From: SZUA-287 sp036397975
GTDB lineage: Bacteria > Bacteroidota > Ignavibacteria > UBA10030 > UBA6906
Reading direction: 5' to 3'
Assembly: GCA_036397975.1 (NCBI GenBank)
Contig: DASWHW010000115.1
Span: 1-17,249, forward strand
Length of the DNA: 17,249 nt
Below are positions 1-5,559 of this stretch, in pieces; positions within the stretch are counted from its first letter, which is position 1; each line of letters begins with the position of its first letter. Position numbers and translations under genes: made by a program. The notes beneath the pieces are model-generated. The model was not told the origin of the DNA. It saw only the letters and a list, made by a program, of their open reading frames with translations, and made no database searches.

Positions 1-138
1 TGGGATATGCTCACATTGGAGGCATACGCCTGCTGCTCTCAGTACTTTCCCGACCCAATTCCATCAAAAGTTGATCTTGCAAAAAATGAAGTCCGGGTAA
101 AAAAGGAAGTGATCAATAATTGGGCAGGTCGGCTATGA
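1..138 (+). CDS. C-terminal fragment of an unidentified protein
   Basis: Frame 1 is open from the left edge to a TGA at 136-138, giving about 45 residues that begin WDMLTLEAY and end INNWAGRL. The composition is protein-like: an aromatic and cysteine-containing start, then a charged stretch with several lysines, glutamates and a V-D-L-A-K motif. I do not recognise the family, and too little is present to assign a domain. The frame is the same as that of the downstream cyclase, but TGA at 136, TAG at 139 and further stops separate them, so this is not the cyclase N-terminus. It could be a chance open frame at the edge, because 45 codons without a stop is only weak evidence. Confidence 0.4.
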   Translation, partial: WDMLTLEAYACCSQYFPDPIPSKVDLAKNEVRVKKEVINNWAGRL

Positions 139-273
139 TAGCTCTCTTCTAAGCTCACAACCGATACGATGTTTTCCCCGAGTCTTCCTGATCTGTAAAG
201 ATATTTCTCCAACCAGTGTGCAGCCTTTACCCACCGCTGGAATCCGCTTCAGAATCGCGTCAGTTCTTTCCGA

Positions 274-302
274 TTGCAATGAATCTTCGACGAAATTGGA
301 AT
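274..302 (+). promoter_or_regulatory. Possible sigma70-like promoter for the cyclase gene
   Basis: TTGCAA (274-279), a 17-nt spacer and TGGAAT (297-302) match the -35 and -10 consensus at four of six positions each. Transcription would start near 309, about 15 nt before the ATG. The same TTGCAA-N17 arrangement is seen upstream of purM. This is a pattern match only, and such matches arise often by chance. Confidence 0.22.
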
Positions 303-313
303 AAATCGTAACC

Positions 314-319
314 AGAGGG
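314..319 (+). promoter_or_regulatory. Shine-Dalgarno site of the cyclase gene
   Basis: AGAGGG lies 5 nt before the ATG at 325 and supports that start. The upstream frame is closed by a TGA near 280 with no other ATG between, so the start at 325 is well supported. Confidence 0.55.
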
Positions 320-324
320 CCAAG

Positions 325-1428
325 ATGCGAAAGACCCACTTAAACAAAATTCTATTCTTAGTTACCTATTGGACGTTTGCGGCTATCTTCTATGTCTGTT
401 TTGAATCGGCAATTCTTGTCACGTATGCGCCAATCGGCAGACCGCATGATTTCTGGATAAGCCTTTCCGTTGCTGTACTTGGCACGATTGTTCCCTCAAC
501 AGCAATCGCCTCACTTGACATTCTGTTTTTGAATAAGCTACTCCGCAGAAAAGCGTTTGGAATTACGTTAGTACTTAAGACCTTGTTCTATTTAACCTGT
601 ATCTTTGTGTTTTCATCCATTGTTGTGCTGATTACTGACAGTCTAAACCTCGATAAACCGATCTTTCATGCAGATGTTATTGGTTTATACGTCAAATTTC
701 TGACAAGTCCCGGTTTGCTCATGATGCTGGTCTTTTGGGGGCTTGTAGTGATGTCAGGAATCTTCATAATTCATATCAACAATTTTTTCGGGCACGGCGT
801 CTTGGTAAATTTCTTAGCTGGAAGATATCAGAGCCCCAAGGAAGAAGTTCGGATATTCATGTTCATGGATATGAAGTCTTCAACATCGTATGCAGAACAA
901 TACGGACATCTCAAGTACAGCCACCTGATTCAGGACTGTTTTTACGATTTGACAGATATTGTTCATAGACGGTCTGCGCAGGTGTACCAGTATGTTGGTG
1001 ATGAAGTAATACTAACCTGGGCCGTTGAAGACGGGACACAGAATAACAACTGTATTCAAACATTCTTCGACTTTAACAGGGTGATCGGGAAGAGAGGTGA
1101 GTACTACAATGCGAAGTATGGATTAATTCCTGAATTCAAAGCTGGTTTACACTACGGTGATATTGTCATTACAGAAATAGGTGGGGCAAAAGAAGAGATT
1201 GCATATCACGGGGATACTATCAATACTGCAGCACGGATCCAATCAGTGTGCAACGAGCGCGGAAAGAAGTTAGTTGTTTCTGCGGGCCTGCTCAGCATTT
1301 TACACGATAAAGAGCTGGATAATAAGTACCGGATCGAATCAGAGGGCATCGCCTACTTGAAAGGGAAGAAGCACGCCACCGGAATATTCAGTGTTGAAGA
1401 AAAGAGCCTCTCTGCCACAAGCAACTAA
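325..1428 (+). CDS. Membrane-anchored class III adenylate/guanylate cyclase
   Basis: This 367-residue protein probably makes cAMP (less likely cGMP) at the inner membrane. The N-terminal half holds about four hydrophobic segments (roughly residues 10-35, 45-68, 80-104 and 128-151), followed by a cytoplasmic class III cyclase domain (about 172-360). Catalytic residues look intact: metal-binding Asp182 in FMDMKSST and Asp226 in YVGDEV; Lys272 in EFKAGLHYG, the usual purine-selecting position; Asp297-Thr298; and the transition-state pair Asn300 and Arg304 in NTAARI. Lysine at 272 with Asp/Thr later favours ATP. No HAMP, PAS or CHASE sensor is visible, so any sensing would be through the membrane segments. 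The gene stands alone on the + strand and converges with the GlcD-like gene, with no cAMP receptor or phosphodiesterase beside it. The family call is firm; the substrate and signal are inferred. Confidence 0.9.
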   Translation: MRKTHLNKILFLVTYWTFAAIFYVCFESAILVTYAPIGRPHDFWISLSVAVLGTIVPSTAIASLDILFLNKLLRRKAFGITLVLKTLFYLTCIFVFSSIVVLITDSLNLDKPIFHADVIGLYVKFLTSPGLLMMLVFWGLVVMSGIFIIHINNFFGHGVLVNFLAGRYQSPKEEVRIFMFMDMKSSTSYAEQYGHLKYSHLIQDCFYDLTDIVHRRSAQVYQYVGDEVILTWAVEDGTQNNNCIQTFFDFNRVIGKRGEYYNAKYGLIPEFKAGLHYGDIVITEIGGAKEEIAYHGDTINTAARIQSVCNERGKKLVVSAGLLSILHDKELDNKYRIESEGIAYLKGKKHATGIFSVEEKSLSATSN

Positions 1429-1501
1429 ATTGCGAACCATTTTTTGTCAGCATAAAGAAAAACGAAATTAGCCGGGGATCGTTTCGACACAGACAAGAGC
1501 T

Positions 1502-2920
1502 TCATGCGCCCGCAGGAAATATCTTTCCCGGATTGAGAATGTTTTGAGGGTCGAAAAGTGCTTTGATTTTTCCCATCACGGTGATCTCTTCATTGGAGAG
1601 CGCGATAGGCAGGTATTCTCTCTGGGAATATCCAATTCCATGTTCTCCAGAAATCGTACCTCCGAGTGAGACGGTTAGATCGAAAATCTTCCGGATCGCG
1701 GCGTCAACGTTTGTTTTCCAAGTTGCATCGTCAAGTCCAGCTTTCAAAATATTCACATGGACGTTTCCGTCTCCGGCATGTCCATAACAAATACAGGTCA
1801 CTCCGTATTTTGCTGCAATATTCCTGACTCCTGTCATAAGCTGAGGGAGAGCTGAACGGGGAACGACAGTATCCTCTTCTTTGTATGTGGAAATCGACTT
1901 CACTGCTTCCCCGATACTCCGTCGCAACGCCCAGATATCTGCAATCTTTTGCTTGTCCTCTGCAATAAGAACGCTGGATGCCCCATTCTTCTCAACCACT
2001 TCAGCAATCACCTGAATATCTTCCAGCAAACTATCTTCATGGTGACCGTCGACTTCGATCAAGAGCTGAGCTTCTGCATCACCATTCGGAAACTTCTTTC
2101 CCAATTTCTCCTCAGCAGCTTTCACCGCAGCACGTTCCATGAATTCCAAAGCTGATGGCGTTATCCCCCGCTGAAAGATATATCCGACGGAAGTGGTTGC
2201 CGATTCAACCGAATCGAATGCAACTAACAAAACTTTCCTATACTTCGGGAACGGTATCAATCGAAGTGTGATTTTAGTGATTACGCCGAGTGTTCCCTCA
2301 CTTCCTACAAAAAGCTGTGTAAGATTGTAACCTGTGACGTTCTTAAGGACTCGTCCTCCTGTATTGATTATTTCCCCCGTTGGCAAGACCACCTCGAGGC
2401 CGAGAACATAATCCTTGGTGACGCCATATTTTACCGCACGAGGACCGCCCGCGCATTCTGCGAGATTTCCACCGAGGTGTGAACTCCCGCGAGAGGCTGG
2501 ATCGGGAGGATAGTATAATCCACGTCGTTCAACTTCTTCCTGGAATACTTGGGTGATAACCCCGGGCTCGACAATCGCGGTGAAGTTTCGCTCATCCAGT
2601 ACAAGAATTTTCTTGAACTTCTCCATCGAGAGGGATATACCGCCGTGCACCGGCAAGGCACCGCCCGAAAGTCCCGTACCCCCGCCACGAGGTGTAACCG
2701 GAACGTGGTGTTTCGTGCACAGACTCATGATGGCTGAGACCTGATCTGCGGATTCAGGTGTGACGATTACTTCCGGCTGGAATATGAGATCTTCTGTTTG
2801 ATCCCGAGCGTAAATTGCCAGCTGCTCGGCATCCGTTACAACATTCTTATTGCCGACAGCCTCTCGGAGTAACGAAAGGAGAGAGGGGGAGATTTTTTGA
2901 AAAGGTGCATCTGCCATCAT
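1502..2920 (-). CDS. glcD: GlcD-like FAD-binding dehydrogenase (glycolate/D-lactate type)
   Basis: This 472-residue flavoprotein of the GlcD/Dld family oxidises a 2-hydroxy acid (glycolate, D-lactate or a relative) using FAD. An N-terminal PCMH-type FAD-binding domain (about 45-225) carries PRGGGTGLSGGALP (77-90), PPDPASRGSSHLGGN (138-152) and GSEGTLGVIT (206-215). A C-terminal FAD-oxidase domain carries the metal/substrate motif GHAGDGNVH (380-388), GEHGIG (425-430) and the closing NPGK (463-466). Length is normal for the family and no key motif is missing. The ATG at 2918-2920 overlaps the stop of the MauE-like gene as ATGA, so translation is probably coupled; a second in-frame ATG follows immediately. 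GlcE and the Fe-S subunit GlcF are absent, so the electron acceptor is unknown. The symbol is family-level: D-lactate or D-2-hydroxyglutarate are equally possible substrates. Confidence 0.88.
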   Translation of the reverse strand: MMADAPFQKISPSLLSLLREAVGNKNVVTDAEQLAIYARDQTEDLIFQPEVIVTPESADQVSAIMSLCTKHHVPVTPRGGGTGLSGGALPVHGGISLSMEKFKKILVLDERNFTAIVEPGVITQVFQEEVERRGLYYPPDPASRGSSHLGGNLAECAGGPRAVKYGVTKDYVLGLEVVLPTGEIINTGGRVLKNVTGYNLTQLFVGSEGTLGVITKITLRLIPFPKYRKVLLVAFDSVESATTSVGYIFQRGITPSALEFMERAAVKAAEEKLGKKFPNGDAEAQLLIEVDGHHEDSLLEDIQVIAEVVEKNGASSVLIAEDKQKIADIWALRRSIGEAVKSISTYKEEDTVVPRSALPQLMTGVRNIAAKYGVTCICYGHAGDGNVHVNILKAGLDDATWKTNVDAAIRKIFDLTVSLGGTISGEHGIGYSQREYLPIALSNEEITVMGKIKALFDPQNILNPGKIFPAGA

Positions 2921-3414
2921 GAGTGATCGACTTTTGTACCTTGATCACTTTTGGAAGGAAAGAACGTTGTCGCAAGCGCATATGGCCACTGAGCGGAAGC
3001 GTTGAAAAGTAGGATGAGAGAGACGCCGATCAGACCTAGGTTTTCCAGAATCTTCAACCATCCAACTTTACCCACTGTTGGATCCTGTGTGAAGCACCCG
3101 CATGAGATATCCAATCCACGAAAAATAGCAGTGAGAACAGCGCCAGTAAAGAGAAGCATCATCAGAAATGCGAGAAGTGTGCTTCCCCGATAGTATAGAC
3201 CAAGAAGAATACTTCCACCACAAATGACCTCAAGCCAGGGGAGAATCATCGCCAGAAGTGCCACAGCGGAGCCACTCAGTAACTTGTAGTTGACAATTGA
3301 AATGGCGAATTCCTCCATTTGAATAATCTTCAGAATGCCGGAAACAAGAAAAACACTTCCCAGAAAAAGACGACTTCCAATGATCACCGTGGGATGTGCG
3401 AGAAAGGTCTTCAT
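2917..3414 (-). CDS. MauE/DoxX-family redox-associated membrane protein
   Basis: This 165-residue integral membrane protein has four predicted helices (about 11-31, 46-68, 72-97 and 118-139). A CxC pair, Cys105 and Cys107, sits in DISCGCF just after the third helix. That cysteine motif in a four-helix protein is typical of the MauE/DoxX-like group, thought to act in thiol/disulfide or quinone-linked redox chemistry; the true substrate is unknown. The frame extends upstream to 3453, but I chose the ATG at 3412-3414. It overlaps the rhodanese stop as ATGA, has AAGGGG 7 nt upstream, and removes an unlikely Arg-rich 13-residue leader. Its own stop overlaps the GlcD start. The tight placement between a membrane rhodanese and a flavoprotein suggests a shared redox role. 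Confidence 0.8.
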   Translation of the reverse strand: MKTFLAHPTVIIGSRLFLGSVFLVSGILKIIQMEEFAISIVNYKLLSGSAVALLAMILPWLEVICGGSILLGLYYRGSTLLAFLMMLLFTGAVLTAIFRGLDISCGCFTQDPTVGKVGWLKILENLGLIGVSLILLFNASAQWPYALATTFFPSKSDQGTKVDHS

Positions 3415-3887
3415 TCGTGAGCCCCTTCGATCTCTGCGCGTGCTGACTTCCATTCATTCCAACCACCAAAGAAGATATTGACGTTTGTGAATCCTGCAGC
3501 AAGCAGCTTTTGTGCAAGAGCAACACTGGAATTGCACTCCTGACCATCGCAGTAGGTTACGACGGTTTTATTCCTTGGCAGTCTCTTGAACAAAACTGTG
3601 TCGGTTTCAAACTCACTCAGGGGAAGGTTGATTGCCCCGGGAATATGACCCTGCTGAAAATCATATTCATGGCGTGCGTCAATGAAGATTGCCAACCCTT
3701 TCTTATGCAGGAACATCGCGTCTTCTAAAGAAATAAATGATGAAGTTGGAGTCGAGTCACTCTCGGCGGCAGTTGAACGAGACAACAACCATTGGCCACT
3801 CACTGCCGCGAATCCAAGTCCGATTACTGTTGAGAGAATAAGAAGGACTACGCTTTCACGAACCATCGATTTGAGTTTCTTTATCAT
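3411..3887 (-). CDS. Membrane-anchored single-domain rhodanese
   Basis: This 158-residue protein has one N-terminal hydrophobic segment (about 13-35) after a Lys/Arg-rich start, so the rhodanese domain (about 50-152) probably faces the periplasm. The domain shows the family landmarks FIDARHEYDFQQGHIPGAINLP (68-89, with Asp70 and Arg72), the predicted active-site Cys113 in YCDGQECNSS, and the closing GGWNEW. Rhodaneses carry sulfane sulfur on this cysteine and pass it to thiol acceptors. The active loop is longer than the common CxxGxR[ST] form and has a second cysteine, Cys118, which could form a disulfide or polysulfide with Cys113. The gene starts 10 nt after the nuclease stop and its own stop overlaps the MauE-like start. 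No clear Shine-Dalgarno site precedes its ATG. Confidence 0.85.
   Translation of the reverse strand: MIKKLKSMVRESVVLLILSTVIGLGFAAVSGQWLLSRSTAAESDSTPTSSFISLEDAMFLHKKGLAIFIDARHEYDFQQGHIPGAINLPLSEFETDTVLFKRLPRNKTVVTYCDGQECNSSVALAQKLLAAGFTNVNIFFGGWNEWKSARAEIEGAHE
3422..3427 (-). promoter_or_regulatory. Shine-Dalgarno site that sets the MauE-like start
   Basis: On the minus strand AAGGGG lies 7 nt before the ATG at 3414, inside the 3' end of the rhodanese gene. It favours the inner ATG over the longer frame that begins at 3453. Confidence 0.6.
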
Positions 3888-3897
3888 GCAGGATAAA

Positions 3898-5559
3898 TTA
3901 CTTGAGGAGTATCATTCGTCTGGTCTTAGTCCGCGACGTCGTTTCTAACCGGTAGAAATATGTCCCCGAAGGAAGTGTTAATCCGTTGAATCTAACATTA
4001 TACCATCCCGGGTTTCGCACTTCATTGACGAGTGTTGCCAGTTCTTCGCCGAGAACAGAGAAAACCTTGAGAGAAACCTGTCCAGTCTTGTCGAGTGAAA
4101 AGGCGATGGATGTCGAAGGGTTAAAAGGGTTAGGATAGTTCTGCAACAAAAGGAATTCATTGGGAACAGTTCGTCCGGCGGCGATCGAAGTAACCGAGGA
4201 GACTCCGGTTATTGGCACTATCCGAATTCCTTCATCCGGGTCATTGCTGGTGATACGGAGGGATGTTGAGAACGCCTGATTTGGATCCAAAGGCGTGAAC
4301 CGGATCCTAATCTGCGCAAAACTATCTGCCGGGATGGTGGAGATGCCATCAGCCACGTGAAAGCCGTCGGAAGGATTGTCGATGGAAATACCGGATACCG
4401 AGAGCGGACCCCGGCCGATGTTCACGATCGTACAGAGCCATTCGACCGAATCACCCACAGATGCAGTCCCAAAATCCATACTGAGGGGAGAGACCCTAAT
4501 ATCGGGAACGAGAGATGGGGGTGTGAGTGAACGGAACGAGGAAATACGCTGGATGAATTCCGGATGATCGATGAGTGGATTTCTTTTTCCCTGGAAGGTT
4601 GCAATGGTGTTGTTGCGGAGAATTTCTTTCTGGCTGACGGGATCGCTGGCATACCATTGCCGGAGATAAATTTCCTGAAGCAAGTCCAGATAGCCGGCAT
4701 AATTGTTTTCGTACCGAAGCATAAAGTAAAAAACAGCCCGTGCGGCGTCGCCTTTGTGTATGTCGCGAGGCTCAAATGCAAGCAGTCCGTTGGGGTTGAA
4801 ACCGAGCTTGGAACCTCCCGATTGCCAGGTGATATTGGAGACAACCGGACCGAAGGGATTGTTTGACCGCATGCTATTTGCTGTTTCGTCAGTCGGATAG
4901 AGATGATTGAGATCCGCCCGCATGGGATCCAACGAATTGAAAGTACTCTGCGGCCACGTGTGCTCTGTGTTGAACTGCTGGTTTTGCGCCTCTATTCGCG
5001 TGACCGCACGGATTCTTCTTCCGGTGTAGACGCATTCGATCGTATCGATTCCTAAAGGATCATCAATGGTCTCGAACATTCGGTCGCGGGCGAGGTTGTA
5101 TCCGAGATCAATATGCGGCGAAATCAATCCGTGAAGGGCGGACTTCAGATCATTATCCCAGAGATTGGCAGTGGTTGGGTCATACGAATCGCCGAAGAGA
5201 GCGGACCCTTGAACAGGCAGAGGAAATGAGTTTCGCACATCATTTATTTCGATGGTGACGACGTCCCGCCAGGTAACATTCTGATTGGTCTTGAAGAATA
5301 CCCAGACACGCATGCTGTCTGCGGTTGAAATAGTTCCCGACGTATCACGAATGGAGAAAACGGGTTTAAATACATTGATGTCGGAAATCTGGACAGGAAC
5401 ACTGCTTGCATTAATAATCCAAAACGAGGCACTGTCCAAGGTGTTGACGGACGTAGTGTTGAACACCAATGACGAGTGCGAAAGGAAGACTGTCTGGCTC
5501 CACAAAGCGGGACTCTGCGCTAATATCAAAAGGAGAGAAATTATGGCCGAAGTCCTCAT
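3898..5559 (-). CDS. Secreted endonuclease I-family nuclease with T9SS sorting domain
   Basis: This 553-residue exported nuclease has a signal peptide (1-22, ending LWSQ), a beta-rich domain resembling choice-of-anchor D (about 23-122), an endonuclease I (EndA/Dns/Vvn-like) domain (about 128-345), a second choice-of-anchor D-like domain (about 350-455) and a type A T9SS sorting domain (466-553, NYPNPFNPST at 474-483, SGTYFYRL at 531-538). Nuclease landmarks are NTEHTWPQS (197-205, His200 the likely general base), DLNHLYPTD (216-224) and NPLIDHPE (327-334). It probably degrades DNA or RNA non-specifically outside the cell. Only two cysteines (176 and 376) are seen, unlike the disulfide-rich Vibrio enzymes. 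The ATG overlaps the M16 stop as ATGA, with AAGGA 9 nt upstream. Domain calls are firm; cell-surface versus free release is inferred. Confidence 0.9.
   Translation of the reverse strand: MRTSAIISLLLILAQSPALWSQTVFLSHSSLVFNTTSVNTLDSASFWIINASSVPVQISDINVFKPVFSIRDTSGTISTADSMRVWVFFKTNQNVTWRDVVTIEINDVRNSFPLPVQGSALFGDSYDPTTANLWDNDLKSALHGLISPHIDLGYNLARDRMFETIDDPLGIDTIECVYTGRRIRAVTRIEAQNQQFNTEHTWPQSTFNSLDPMRADLNHLYPTDETANSMRSNNPFGPVVSNITWQSGGSKLGFNPNGLLAFEPRDIHKGDAARAVFYFMLRYENNYAGYLDLLQEIYLRQWYASDPVSQKEILRNNTIATFQGKRNPLIDHPEFIQRISSFRSLTPPSLVPDIRVSPLSMDFGTASVGDSVEWLCTIVNIGRGPLSVSGISIDNPSDGFHVADGISTIPADSFAQIRIRFTPLDPNQAFSTSLRITSNDPDEGIRIVPITGVSSVTSIAAGRTVPNEFLLLQNYPNPFNPSTSIAFSLDKTGQVSLKVFSVLGEELATLVNEVRNPGWYNVRFNGLTLPSGTYFYRLETTSRTKTRRMILLK

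Noticed and set aside
133..339. Minus-strand 68-codon open frame filling the gap between the left-edge fragment and the cyclase gene.
   Set aside because: It starts at a GTG that overlaps the cyclase start, covers the region where the cyclase promoter and Shine-Dalgarno site must lie, and resembles no family I know. Its codons show no clear bias. It could still be a real small protein.
1460..1484. Possible bidirectional terminator between the converging cyclase and GlcD genes (AAACGA and TCGTTT arms, 13-nt loop).
   Set aside because: The stem is only six base pairs and AT-rich, and neither side has a proper U-tract in the right place. Too weak to call.
2431..2744. Overlapping short open frames on both strands inside the GlcD-like gene.
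   Set aside because: They lie across the conserved FAD-binding motifs of the real frame and carry no domain of their own.
3415..3453. Upstream extension of the MauE-like protein with an Arg-rich 13-residue leader.
   Set aside because: The inner ATG at 3414 has a Shine-Dalgarno site and the ATGA overlap typical of this operon; the extension merely reads through the end of the rhodanese gene.
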